From Streptomyces chartreusis (GTDB lineage Bacteria; Actinomycetota; Actinomycetes; Streptomycetales; Streptomycetaceae): a stretch of DNA of 64,000 bases. The notes under the pieces were generated by a model, which worked only from the letters and a program-made list of their open reading frames with translations, was not told the DNA's origin and searched no databases. Positions within the stretch are counted from its first letter, which is position 1. Every line of letters begins with the position of its first letter. The stretch covers positions 1,612,001 to 1,676,000 of the forward strand of contig NZ_CP023689.1 of NCBI RefSeq assembly GCF_008704715.1, in the 5' to 3' direction. A program made the translations under genes and the position numbers. Positions 1 through 7,787 of the stretch are shown piece by piece.

Positions 1-2
1 TC

Positions 3-443
3 GGCCAGGACCCGATGCTCGCGCGACGCGGCCCGGTGCGGGACAAGGTGCTCGTCATCGCCTACGACACCTCGGGCTCGATGCCGGCCCACGTGATCGA
101 CTGGCTCACCGAACTGGTGGGCCGTATCGACGGCGTGGAGGCGCACTGGCTGTCCTTCGACGCCGTGGTGATGCCCTTCGCACCGGGCGAGCGGGTGTAC
201 GGCGGCGGCGGCACGAGCTTCCACGTGGTCGCCGACTACGTGGAGGGCCGCACGGAGGTGAACGGGCGGCGGCTGGACGTCGTACCGGACGCGGTCGTCG
301 TCCTCACCGACGGACTCGCGCCGCCGATCACGCCCGCCGAGCCGGAGAAGTGGATCTGGCTGATCACCGAGGGCGGCAGCGAGTGGCCCGAGACGCACAA
401 GCCTGCGATGGACTGCCATCGCGTCACGACAGGATCGCGGTAG
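3..443 (+). CDS. vWA-like domain protein, C-terminal part (5' end outside window)
   Basis: The reading frame is open to the left edge, so the gene begins upstream; an internal ATG lies at 15. The visible part has the beginning of a von Willebrand A-type fold: 'VLVIAYDTSGSM' is a DxSGS MIDAS motif, 'GGGGTSF' supplies the second metal-binding loop, and 'VVVLTDG' the third. This resembles the C-terminal vWA-like domain of putative metallopeptidase (DUF2201) proteins that partner MoxR ATPases. The stop TAG at 441-443 directly abuts the ATG of the AAA gene, so the two are almost certainly co-transcribed and coupled. The substrate is unknown; metal-dependent protein binding as an AAA adaptor is inferred from MoxR/vWA pairs. 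Confidence 0.8.
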   Translation, partial: GQDPMLARRGPVRDKVLVIAYDTSGSMPAHVIDWLTELVGRIDGVEAHWLSFDAVVMPFAPGERVYGGGGTSFHVVADYVEGRTEVNGRRLDVVPDAVVVLTDGLAPPITPAEPEKWIWLITEGGSEWPETHKPAMDCHRVTTGSR

Positions 444-2288
444 ATGACCACGCAAGCACGGCAGACGGACGTGTCCGGGCCGGACTCCCCCCAGGGCGGG
501 GGACGTTCGGCCACCCCGTCCCGCCTGGAGTCCTTCATCGACGCGATGATCGACATGGGGCAGACCGGGCAGATCTTCGGCGAGCACGGCATCGGCAAGA
601 CGGCGACGTTCTTCACGCACATCGAGCGCGCCCACGAGAACACCGAGCTGGTGTACGTCCCGGCGGCGAACCTGACGCCGGACGACCTGCTCGTCAACGC
701 GCCGGTGCGCGACGCGCACACCGGTGAACTCGTGCTGCGGCAGCTGGTGATGAGCCAGCTCAAGCCGGGCAGGCCGTTCGTGCTGCTGATCGACGACTCG
801 CTCCAGGCGGGCGACACCATCCAGTCGCAGCTGATGCAGATCGCCTGCAACTGGACGCTGGGCGAGCACGATCTGCGGGCGCTGGGCTGCGTGGGCGTCT
901 TCCTCACCGACAACGAGTCGCTGGCCGAGACGTCGGCCCGGCGCAGCGACCTCGCGCTGCTGGACCGCATGGTCACGATGCGGATCACGGCGAACGACAC
1001 GGCCTGGCGACGGCACCTGGCCGCCAAGTACCGCCCGTGGGACCTGCGCCCGGTGTTCTCGCTCTGGGCGTCGCTCTCCCCGGCCCTGCGCGAACTGCTG
1101 TCCCCGCGCACCCTGGACCACGTCCTGGCCAACGCCAAGGAGGGCTTCCCGCTCCGCTGGGGCCTGCCCCTGGTCGACGGCGAGCGGCTGCGGCTGACCG
1201 AGCCGGGCGCGGACGGCCGGCCCGGCCAGAACCGCACGGCCGAGATCCTGGACCGCATCGCCGAGTCCCTGGGCGTGCCCAACCCGCCGACCGTTCCCGA
1301 CCCCGTCCGACAGGTGGTCCGCGCGGCCCTGCGCAACCGCTGGACGGTGCTGCTGCAGGGCCCTCCGGGCTGCGGCAAGACGGAACTGGTGCGGGAGACG
1401 GTGCGCGAGGGCCTGGGCCGGGACGCGCTGTACTTCTCGCTGCCGGTGACCAACGTCGAGGACCTGTGCGCGCCGATCCCTTCGGCCGACGGCACTCTGG
1501 AGAACCTGCTGGCGGCGAAGTTCACCGGGCCGGAGCCCAAGGCGATCGTGTGGGACGAGTACAACCGCCCCAAGGACAAGGCAGCGTTCGCCAAGCTCAT
1601 GGAGATCACCCAGGAGTGGTCGCTGGCGGGCCGCCGCATAGCGAACCTGCGGGCCCAGATAGCCGTCCAGAACCCGCCCTACCACCTGGGCCGCAAGCTG
1701 CTGGTCGCCCGGAACAACATCGCCCAGGCGACCCGGTTCACGGCATCCCTGGAGGTCCGGCCCGAGGACATCCCGGCGAACGAGTGGCTGCTCGCGCACT
1801 ACGGCCAGGACGCCGAGACGGTGCTCGAGTGGTGGAAGCACGACATCGACGACGACGGCCGCGCCTGGATCACCAAGCGCACCCTGGAGCGGCTCATCAA
1901 GCTGCACCGCCGCGGCCTCCCTCTGGAGATGGCCACGGTCTACCTGGGCGACGGCGAATACGCCCCGGTACCGCTGACGGCTCTCATGGACCGCCTCAAG
2001 GGCCGCCCGGTCACGGGCCTGCGCGAACTGGCTCGCGACGCGGCCGCCTGGGAGTCCCGGCTGCGCCGCACCGCCGAGACCTCGGCCGAGGGCACGGACG
2101 ACACGGACGTCGTCCACCAGATCCTGGCCAACGCGGAGCTGTCCCAACTGAAGAAGCACCGAGCGGTGGTGGCCCGCTTCGTGGCCCTGCTGCCGCCGAA
2201 GCTGAGGGCGACGTATCTGGTGGGTGCGTCGGAGCGACAGCAGCGGTTCTGGACGGAGGTGTTCGTGGGGTTGCGGGGGGTGAGGTGA
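444..2288 (+). CDS. MoxR-type AAA ATPase with two P-loops
   Basis: 614 residues. There are two Walker A motifs: GEHGIGKT at residues 46-53, with a Walker B-like 'FVLLIDDS' at 112-119, and GPPGCGKT at 306-313, with 'AIVWDEYNR' at 367-375. The second module looks like a canonical MoxR/dynein-type AAA domain; the first is similar but more divergent. The start codon immediately follows the stop of the upstream vWA-like gene. MoxR-vWA pairs are generally chaperone-like systems that remodel or metallate client proteins; no client is evident here. Cytoplasmic, with no signal or membrane segment. Having two P-loops in one chain is longer than the usual ~330-residue MoxR. Confidence 0.85.
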   Translation: MTTQARQTDVSGPDSPQGGGRSATPSRLESFIDAMIDMGQTGQIFGEHGIGKTATFFTHIERAHENTELVYVPAANLTPDDLLVNAPVRDAHTGELVLRQLVMSQLKPGRPFVLLIDDSLQAGDTIQSQLMQIACNWTLGEHDLRALGCVGVFLTDNESLAETSARRSDLALLDRMVTMRITANDTAWRRHLAAKYRPWDLRPVFSLWASLSPALRELLSPRTLDHVLANAKEGFPLRWGLPLVDGERLRLTEPGADGRPGQNRTAEILDRIAESLGVPNPPTVPDPVRQVVRAALRNRWTVLLQGPPGCGKTELVRETVREGLGRDALYFSLPVTNVEDLCAPIPSADGTLENLLAAKFTGPEPKAIVWDEYNRPKDKAAFAKLMEITQEWSLAGRRIANLRAQIAVQNPPYHLGRKLLVARNNIAQATRFTASLEVRPEDIPANEWLLAHYGQDAETVLEWWKHDIDDDGRAWITKRTLERLIKLHRRGLPLEMATVYLGDGEYAPVPLTALMDRLKGRPVTGLRELARDAAAWESRLRRTAETSAEGTDDTDVVHQILANAELSQLKKHRAVVARFVALLPPKLRATYLVGASERQQRFWTEVFVGLRGVR

Positions 2289-2311
2289 GGGGCGGCGGGG
2301 CGAGCCCCTCG

Positions 2312-3535
2312 TCAGCCACCCGCCGCCGGCGGCGCCGTCCGATGCACGCTGCGGACAGCGGCCACATCAGCCGGAACCACCGGCAGAGGAACCCCCGCGC
2401 TCAACCCGTCCAACCGCCGCTTGATGCTCCCTGCGATCCCCTGCCCCAACACGAACCGGGTGGCCGTGGCGGCGCCGGACGCGGCGTCGAGCAGCCGATG
2501 AGCCTCCCGGCTGCGCATACCGGTGTGGCTGAGCACCAGATGGGCCAGCCGATGCTCCCGCCCCGCGAGCACTCCCGCCATTCCCTCCGCGGCGGCGAGA
2601 TCGACCCGGTTGTCCTCCGCCCCGAGCACCGCCGCCGCCCGTACCCGCCCGAGATCCAGCAGCGTGACACCGGAAGCGACCGCCGCAGTCACCACGCGGG
2701 CCGCACCCCGCGGCCCGATGCCGTTGCTGGCGAGTGACAACCGGGTGAGCCGCCCGTACGGCGCCCGCTCCAGCGCCTCGGCGAGGCACGACGCCCCCGC
2801 GTCCCCCAACCGCGCAGCGGACACGTAGAGCTCATCGACGGCCCCCGCCTCCACGACGGCGGCCAACGCCCGCGCCCCGTCCGCCCCCAGCGGATTCCCT
2901 CCGACGAAGAGCCGCTCGATCCGCCGCCCGTTCCTGGCGGCGGCCAGCAGAGCGTCGGCGAGGACGGCGACGGCACCCGCGTCGAGCCCGGTCTGCACAA
3001 GGTCCAGTGTCCGCAACGACCGCGCGGACTCGACGATCTCGGCAGCGGCCCGCCCGCCCCCGCCGCCCAGCGGATTCCGCTTGAGCCAGACACCGGTCAC
3101 CACCTGCGGCGACGCCCGCAGCTGATCGGCGATGCGGCAGGCCCCGCCCGCGGTGATCCCGTTGCAGCCGAGGTACAGCGTCTCGACGTCCGTGGCGGTC
3201 CCGGCGACGGCCGCGGCCCCTTCGTCGCCCAGCCCGTCGGTGCCGAGCAGCAGATGCCGTACGGGAGAGGGCCCTTCGGCCAGGGCGCCGGCGACAAGGG
3301 CGGCGCCCTCCGCGCCCAGCCCCTGCTTGCACAGGTCGAGCCGCCCGTCGGGCAGCGCCGTACCGGCGGCGAAGTCCAGCCGCTCCCCGGCGGGCCGACC
3401 GGCACGCAACCACTCCAGCAGGGGCCCGAGTTCAGCGATCGGCCGCGGCGCGACGGACGGCACACCGGCGAAGGCCGAAACCCCCTCTGCCCGCACCACG
3501 GGTCCGTCCACCGCCGGACCGGCTTCCTCGTTCAC
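2312..3535 (-). CDS. Leucine-rich-repeat (RNase inhibitor-type) protein
   Basis: 407 residues from a GTG at 3535-3533 that overlaps the TGA of the upstream SDR gene (GTGA), which decides the start. After a ~60-residue N-terminal stretch the protein has repeated ~28-residue units with L-x-L-x-x-N/C-x-I and a G-A/D-x-G-A helix segment, for example 'TLYLGCNGITAGGA', 'RLFVGGNPLGADGA' and 'RLSLASNGIGPRGA'. These are RNase-inhibitor/RanGAP-like leucine-rich repeats forming a curved protein-binding surface. No signal peptide, so presumably cytoplasmic. Translational coupling to the zinc-ribbon SDR suggests the two work together. Function unknown; protein-protein interaction is inferred from the fold. 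Confidence 0.85.
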   Translation of the reverse strand: MNEEAGPAVDGPVVRAEGVSAFAGVPSVAPRPIAELGPLLEWLRAGRPAGERLDFAAGTALPDGRLDLCKQGLGAEGAALVAGALAEGPSPVRHLLLGTDGLGDEGAAAVAGTATDVETLYLGCNGITAGGACRIADQLRASPQVVTGVWLKRNPLGGGGGRAAAEIVESARSLRTLDLVQTGLDAGAVAVLADALLAAARNGRRIERLFVGGNPLGADGARALAAVVEAGAVDELYVSAARLGDAGASCLAEALERAPYGRLTRLSLASNGIGPRGAARVVTAAVASGVTLLDLGRVRAAAVLGAEDNRVDLAAAEGMAGVLAGREHRLAHLVLSHTGMRSREAHRLLDAASGAATATRFVLGQGIAGSIKRRLDGLSAGVPLPVVPADVAAVRSVHRTAPPAAGG

Positions 3536-4944
3536 CACGCCGCCTCCCGGTAGTCCTTGAGGAACATCCCGGAAACCGGATCCCCCGCCTCTCCCCGCAC
3601 GATCGGGTCGTACACCCGTGCCGCCCCGTCCACGATGTCCAGCGGGGTACGGAAACCCGCCCCTGCCATGCGTGCCTTCTTCGGCGCCGGGTTCTCGTCG
3701 GTGATCCAGCCGGTGTCGACGGCGCACATGTGCACGCCCTGCTCGGCGAGTTCGGCGGCGCTGGTGCGGGTGAGCATGTTGAGGGCGGCCTTGGCCATGT
3801 TGGTGTGCGGATGGCCCGCCATCTTGTTGCGGACGGCGAAACGGCCCTCCACCGCCGTCACGTTGACGACGTAGCGCCGGGGGTTCGGCGAGGCCAGCAG
3901 CAGCGGCAGCAGCCGGTCGCAGAGCAGCGCGGGCGCCAGCGCGTTGACCAACTGGGTCTCCAGCACCTCGGCCGGGTCGAGGTCGCCGAGCCGGGCGGAC
4001 CAGGAGTTCTCCGGGGACGGGTCGGGCAGCAGCCCTGCCTCGTCGGCCTCGCGCAGGGCGACGGGCAGGGACGCGGCGCCGCTCTGAAGCATCCGCATCG
4101 GCGTGAACCCGGGCGCCCGCCGAGCGCCTTCGGGCAGCGCGTCGTACTCGCCGGCGGCCAGCAGGGCGTACGACTCCACGGGCCGCCGTACGGTCTGCGC
4201 GGCGTTGTTGACGAGGATGTCCAGCGGCTCGCCCTCCTGCCGCAACTCCTCGCAGAACCCGAGGACTTGGCGCGGGTCGCGCAGGTCGACGGCGACGACG
4301 GTGAGCCGGTCGAGCCACTTCTCGCTGCCCGGCGCCTCCTGGAAACGGCGCACGGTGTCGTGCGGGAAGCGGCTGGTCACCAGCAGTTCGACGCCGTCCC
4401 GCAGCATCATCAGCGCCAGCTGGAACCCGATCTTCACCCTGCCGCCGGTGACCAGGGCGCGGCGTCCGCTCAGGTCGGTGCTCAGGGCGCGCCGGGACCG
4501 GTTGTCGGCGGCGCAGCGCGGGCACAGCCGGTGGTAGAAGGAGTCGACCTGTCGATAGGACGACTTGCAGATGTAGCAACCGCGCGGCTTGCGATAGATG
4601 CCCGCGTCGCCCACCGCTTCGTCGGCGGGGACCAGCGGGGCGTCCTCACGCCGGTCGACAGCGCCCGTCGAGGTCGCGGCCATCGCCGCCGCGTCCGCCG
4701 CCGACGCCTGCGCGTCCCGCTCCTTGCGCCGTCGCAGCCGTCCGTCCCGGGCGAAGGACGCGGCGACCTGCTCGGCCCGCAGCCGCACCGGGTCGTCCAC
4801 GGGCAGCGCCCGCAGCCGTCCGACCGTACGGTGAAAGGCGTCGAGCTCGTCCTGGCCGATGCCGGGGCCGGAGCCCGCGTCGACAGCGGCACCGGAGCCG
4901 ACACCGGTACCGGAGCCAGTGCCATCCGCACCCGCGTCGCCCAT
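3532..4944 (-). CDS. SDR-family oxidoreductase with N-terminal zinc-ribbon segment
   Basis: 470 residues from ATG 4944, preceded by a GGGG-rich ribosome site; a longer frame would run through the two tRNA genes and is rejected. The first ~40 residues are Gly/Ala/Asp-rich and low complexity. At about residues 145-175 'CYICKSSY...FYHRLCPRC' offers four cysteines as a zinc ribbon. The SDR core follows: 'RRALVTGGRVKIGFQ' dinucleotide-binding Gly motif, 'DILVNNAAQT' (NNAA), and a C-terminal 'GMFLKDY'. The usual YxxxK catalytic pair is not clear; the region around 'HTNMAKAALNMLTR' has a lysine without the tyrosine. The zinc-ribbon/SDR fusion plus the coupled LRR gene points to a protein-modifying or regulatory role rather than simple metabolite reduction; that is inference. 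Confidence 0.85.
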   Translation of the reverse strand: MGDAGADGTGSGTGVGSGAAVDAGSGPGIGQDELDAFHRTVGRLRALPVDDPVRLRAEQVAASFARDGRLRRRKERDAQASAADAAAMAATSTGAVDRREDAPLVPADEAVGDAGIYRKPRGCYICKSSYRQVDSFYHRLCPRCAADNRSRRALSTDLSGRRALVTGGRVKIGFQLALMMLRDGVELLVTSRFPHDTVRRFQEAPGSEKWLDRLTVVAVDLRDPRQVLGFCEELRQEGEPLDILVNNAAQTVRRPVESYALLAAGEYDALPEGARRAPGFTPMRMLQSGAASLPVALREADEAGLLPDPSPENSWSARLGDLDPAEVLETQLVNALAPALLCDRLLPLLLASPNPRRYVVNVTAVEGRFAVRNKMAGHPHTNMAKAALNMLTRTSAAELAEQGVHMCAVDTGWITDENPAPKKARMAGAGFRTPLDIVDGAARVYDPIVRGEAGDPVSGMFLKDYREAAW

Positions 4945-4986
4945 GTTCCCCGCCCCGAATCCCCGCCGGTACCCCACGCCTGTACG

Positions 4987-5058
4987 GGGCCCCGGCCGGA
5001 TTCGAACCGGCGTATCCGCCTTGACAGGGCGGCGAGTCTGCCTCTGCTCTACAGGGCC
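4987..5058 (-). tRNA. tRNA-Asp (anticodon GTC)
   Basis: 72 nt, folded by hand: acceptor 5052-5058 with 4988-4994 (one G-U), 3-bp D stem GAG/CTC, anticodon stem CCGCC/GGCGG closing loop CTGTCAA (anticodon GTC), 4-nt variable region, T stem GCCGG/CCGGC with loop TTCGAAT. No CCA is encoded. The discriminator base reads C, whereas bacterial tRNA-Asp normally carries G73, and the D stem is short. It is the downstream member of a tandem pair, 10 nt after the Gly-like tRNA. Confidence 0.85.
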
Positions 5059-5068
5059 CACGGACGCA

Positions 5069-5142
5069 GCCCGGGAATCGGATTCGAACCGATGTCTTTC
5101 GCCTGGGCAAGGCGAGTGCGCCTGCCTCTGCGCTATCCCGGG
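5069..5142 (-). tRNA. tRNA-Gly-like (anticodon GCC), atypical
   Basis: 74 nt. Acceptor CCCGGGA/TCCCGGG (5136-5142 with 5070-5076), T arm ATCGG-TTCGAAT-CCGAT, anticodon stem TCGCC/GGCGA closing loop TTGCCCA, which gives anticodon GCC. Departures from a normal bacterial tRNA-Gly: C1-G72 instead of G1-C72, a pyrimidine at position 37, C at the discriminator, and two unpaired bases between D and anticodon stems. No encoded CCA. The D-loop (AGAGGCAG) is nearly shared with the adjacent Asp tRNA, suggesting a common origin. It may be a specialised or decaying tRNA. Confidence 0.75.
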
Positions 5143-5224
5143 TGCGCTCCCGGATCCTAACCGGCGCCCGAACCCCGCCCGCACCGAATTTCCGGCTCGC
5201 CACGAAGCTGCCGGAACCCGGGGT

Positions 5225-5479
5225 TCAACGCGACGTACGCCGGAGCTCCAGTCGCTCCTTCTCCGACAGGCCGCCCCAGACGCCGAAGCGTTCGTCGTTG
5301 TCGAGGGCGTACTCCAGGCAGGCGGAGCGGATCGGGCACATGCCGCAGATCCGCTTCGCCTCCCGGACGGAGCTTCCTGGTTCGGGGAAGAAGAAGTCCG
5401 CCCCGGTCTGTGCGCACAACGCCTCCTCCTGCCAGGTCAGGTCGGGCGAGGTGATCATCGCGATCGTGTCGATGTGCAT
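5225..5479 (-). CDS. WhiB-like iron-sulfur transcription factor
   Basis: 84 residues from ATG 5479; ATG 5458 is an alternative, and neither has a strong ribosome site. Hallmarks: four cysteines C22, C45, C48 and C54 (Cx22Cx2Cx5C) to hold a 4Fe-4S cluster, the GVWGG turn at 66-70, and a basic C-terminus. The sequence is very close in layout to WhiB itself ('WQEEALCAQT...FFPE'), so it is a WhiB-class paralogue. Wbl proteins bind the housekeeping sigma factor and act as redox/NO-sensitive regulators of development or secondary metabolism. The upstream region carries a perfect inverted repeat (5634-5648) that could control it. Confidence 0.92.
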   Translation of the reverse strand: MHIDTIAMITSPDLTWQEEALCAQTGADFFFPEPGSSVREAKRICGMCPIRSACLEYALDNDERFGVWGGLSEKERLELRRTSR

Positions 5480-5633
5480 GCGCAGGATCGTGCCGGGCGG
5501 CGAAAAACGTTCGATCAACGCGGGATCAACGCCGCGTCGCAGGGCCCCCGGCCGCCTCGATGCTCCTCTTCGGCGCTCCGTGACGCACGGCGGCGCGCGG
5601 AAGCGGAAGAAAACCACGAGATGCTTGACGATC

Positions 5634-5648
5634 ACTGTCAGTGACAGT
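5634..5648. promoter_or_regulatory. Perfect inverted repeat between the WhiB-like and VOC genes
   Basis: ACTGTC-agt-GACAGT, 6-bp arms with a 3-nt centre. The segment TGTCAGTG inside it recurs at 5687-5694. A TTGACG hexamer lies just upstream on the plus strand (5625-5630). It sits in the 272-bp divergent space between the wbl gene (start 5479) and the VOC gene (start 5752), so it is a reasonable operator candidate for either. No binding protein can be named. Confidence 0.4.
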
Positions 5649-5751
5649 TCGGCGGTCCCGGCAGACGGCGGTGTTCCGGCAGCGATTGTCAGTGGGCGGT
5701 GCAAGACTCGGCAGTGCAGCAGACAGCGGGACCCTTCCGAGGAGGGCGATG

Positions 5752-6543
5752 ATGCTCACCACTCGTTTCGTCACCGGCGCGCCGAACTGGATCGACCTCG
5801 GCGCACCCGACATCCAGGGCGCCGGATACTTCTACGGCGGTCTGTTCGGCTGGCGGTTCCAGCCGGGCGGGCCCGAGACCGGCGGCTACGGCCTCTTCCA
5901 GCTCGAGGGGAAGACGGTGGCCGGCGGCATGCAGACGACCGAGGAGCAGGGTCCGCCGTCCTGGACGGTGTACTTCCAGACGCCGGACACGGACGCCACC
6001 GCGAAGGCGGCTCAGGAGGCGCACGGCTCGGTGCTGGTCCAGCCCATGGACGTGCTGGACATGGGCCGCATGGCCGTCCTCGCCGACAAGGCGGGCGTCC
6101 ACTTCGGCCTGTGGCAGCCCGGCACCAACAAGGGCCTCGACGTCGTCCAGGAGCCCGGTTCGCTGTGCTGGCTGGAGCTGTACACGGCGGACGTGCCGGC
6201 CGCGGCGGGCTTCTACAACGCGACGCTCGGCATGGAGACCTTCGCCCTCGACTTCTACGGCGGCACGTACACGACGTTCAGCCCCGGCGGTCAGGGTGAG
6301 GACGCCATGTTCGGCGGAGTCGTCGACAAGGCGGACGACCCGGCGGAGGCGCAGAGCCCGCCGTACTGGCTGCCGTACTTCGAGGTCACCGACACGGACG
6401 CGACGGTCGCCAGGGCCCAGGAGCTGGGCGGCACGGTCCGCATGCCCGCCACTGACCTCCCGGACGTCGGCCGTATCGCCAAGCTCACCGACCCCTACGG
6501 CGCCCGCTTCGCGGTGATCAAGAGCGCGCCCGTGCGGAGCTGA
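5752..6543 (+). CDS. VOC-family (glyoxalase/bleomycin-resistance fold) protein
   Basis: 263 residues. The start is the second of two adjacent ATGs, chosen because AGGAGG at 5740-5745 lies 6 nt upstream. Two VOC modules are visible: residues ~10-120 ('WIDLGAPDIQGAGYFYGGLFGW...') and ~130-260 ('CWLELYTADVPAAAGFYNATLGME...'). This matches the family of two-domain hydroxylase/glyoxalase-like proteins common in actinobacteria. VOC folds bind a divalent metal and catalyse isomerisation, epoxide or dioxygen chemistry, or sequester drugs; substrate unknown. Divergent from the WhiB-like gene, convergent with the LacI gene. Confidence 0.88.
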   Translation: MLTTRFVTGAPNWIDLGAPDIQGAGYFYGGLFGWRFQPGGPETGGYGLFQLEGKTVAGGMQTTEEQGPPSWTVYFQTPDTDATAKAAQEAHGSVLVQPMDVLDMGRMAVLADKAGVHFGLWQPGTNKGLDVVQEPGSLCWLELYTADVPAAAGFYNATLGMETFALDFYGGTYTTFSPGGQGEDAMFGGVVDKADDPAEAQSPPYWLPYFEVTDTDATVARAQELGGTVRMPATDLPDVGRIAKLTDPYGARFAVIKSAPVRS

Positions 6544-6565
6544 CGGCACGACGCCGGGGTTCGGC

Positions 6566-7618
6566 CTACGCGGAGGCGCGCCGTATCAGCGTGGTCGGCA
6601 GCACCACGCTGGACGGCGCGGCCGCGATCCCCTCGTCGGTGGCGTTGCGTTCGAGGCCGCGCAGCAGCAGCCGGGCCATCAGCCGCCCCATCTCCTCTAT
6701 GTCCTGACGGATCGTCGTGAGCGGCGGTTCGGTCTGCTCGGTCACCGGCAGCATGTCGTCGAAGCCGACCACGGCGACATCGTCCGGCACCCGCCGCCCG
6801 GCCTCCCGCAGCACCCGCAGCGCTCCGGCCGCGGTGAGGTCGTTGGCGGCGAACACCGCGTCCAGGTCCGGGCAGCGGGTCAGCAGTTCGCGCATCGCCC
6901 GCTCCCCGCCGCCCGGAGTGAAGTCGCTCTCGACGATCAGCCGGGGATCGGCGTCGACCATGACGTCCCGGTATCCGTCGAGCCGGTCCACCGCCGAGGT
7001 CTGGTCGAGGGCGCCGGTGATGTGCGCGATCCGGGTGCGGCCGAGGCCGACGAGGTGCCGTACGGCGTCGCGGGCGCCGCCGCGGTTGTCCACGTCGACG
7101 TAGGCCACCCCGCGTCCGTCGCCGCTCCAGCCGGGCCGTCCGCCGAACACGGTGGGCACTCCGGCGCGCTGGATCAGTTCGGGCAGGGGATCGTCCAGGT
7201 GCAGGGAGAACACGAGCGCCCCGTCGACGTGTCCACCGGCGAGGTAGCGGCCGACGCGCGCGTGGTCGTCCCGCCCTTCCGTGAGGAGCAGTACGAGCTG
7301 GTTGTCGTGGGCCGTCAACTCCTTGCTGATCCCGCGCAGTTGCAGGGCGAAGAAGGGGTCGGCGAAGACACGGCTCTCGGGTTCGGCGACGATGACCGCG
7401 ATGGCGTCGTGGCGCCGGGTCACCAGGCTGCGGGCGGCCTGGTTCGGCACATAGCCGAGCTCATCCACGGCCTTGCGGACCCGCTCGACGAGTGGCTCCC
7501 TGACTCCGTCCCCACCGTTGACGACGCGCGACACGGTGGCCCGCGAGACCCCGGCCCGCTCGGCGACGGCCTCCAGAGTGGGGCGCGGGGCTGTACCGGT
7601 CACTGCGCGGCTCCTCAT
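6566..7618 (-). CDS. LacI-family transcriptional repressor
   Basis: 350 residues. The N-terminal LacI helix-turn-helix and hinge ('PTLEAVAERAGVSRATVSRVVNG...GYVPNQAARSL') are followed by a periplasmic-binding-protein-like ligand domain ending in the typical 'LTTIRQDIEEMGRLMARLLL...VVLPTTLIRR'. Sugar-responsive repressor by family. A perfect palindrome GAGAGCGCTCTC lies 42 bp upstream of the start (7661-7672), which suits autoregulation. The regulated catabolic genes are not adjacent: upstream on the same strand is the laccase/ornithine-cyclodeaminase pair. Confidence 0.93.
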   Translation of the reverse strand: MRSRAVTGTAPRPTLEAVAERAGVSRATVSRVVNGGDGVREPLVERVRKAVDELGYVPNQAARSLVTRRHDAIAVIVAEPESRVFADPFFALQLRGISKELTAHDNQLVLLLTEGRDDHARVGRYLAGGHVDGALVFSLHLDDPLPELIQRAGVPTVFGGRPGWSGDGRGVAYVDVDNRGGARDAVRHLVGLGRTRIAHITGALDQTSAVDRLDGYRDVMVDADPRLIVESDFTPGGGERAMRELLTRCPDLDAVFAANDLTAAGALRVLREAGRRVPDDVAVVGFDDMLPVTEQTEPPLTTIRQDIEEMGRLMARLLLRGLERNATDEGIAAAPSSVVLPTTLIRRASA

Positions 7619-7660
7619 CGACGGTTGCCGATCAGGATAGCCCTGCCGTGGGCCGCACGT

Positions 7661-7672
7661 GAGAGCGCTCTC
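7661..7672. promoter_or_regulatory. LacI-type operator GAGAGCGCTCTC
   Basis: Perfect 12-bp palindrome centred on the CG typical of LacI-family operators, close to the actinobacterial type GGGAGCGCTCCC. It lies between the LacI gene start (7618) and the stop of the ornithine-cyclodeaminase-family gene (7788), so autorepression is the simplest reading. Confidence 0.7.
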
Positions 7673-7787
7673 GTCTCATCGGGATTCCCTGTGCCCCGTG
7701 CCAGGTGTCCCGCGCGCAGCCACATCCGCTACGAGGCGGGGCTCGCCCAGCGTCTCGCCCCCCGGGGAAGCTCGGGGAGAACGGCCG

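Noticed and set aside
4945..5184. N-terminal extension of the zinc-ribbon SDR
   Set aside because: The extended frame passes through both tRNA genes; ATG 4944 with its ribosome site is preferred.
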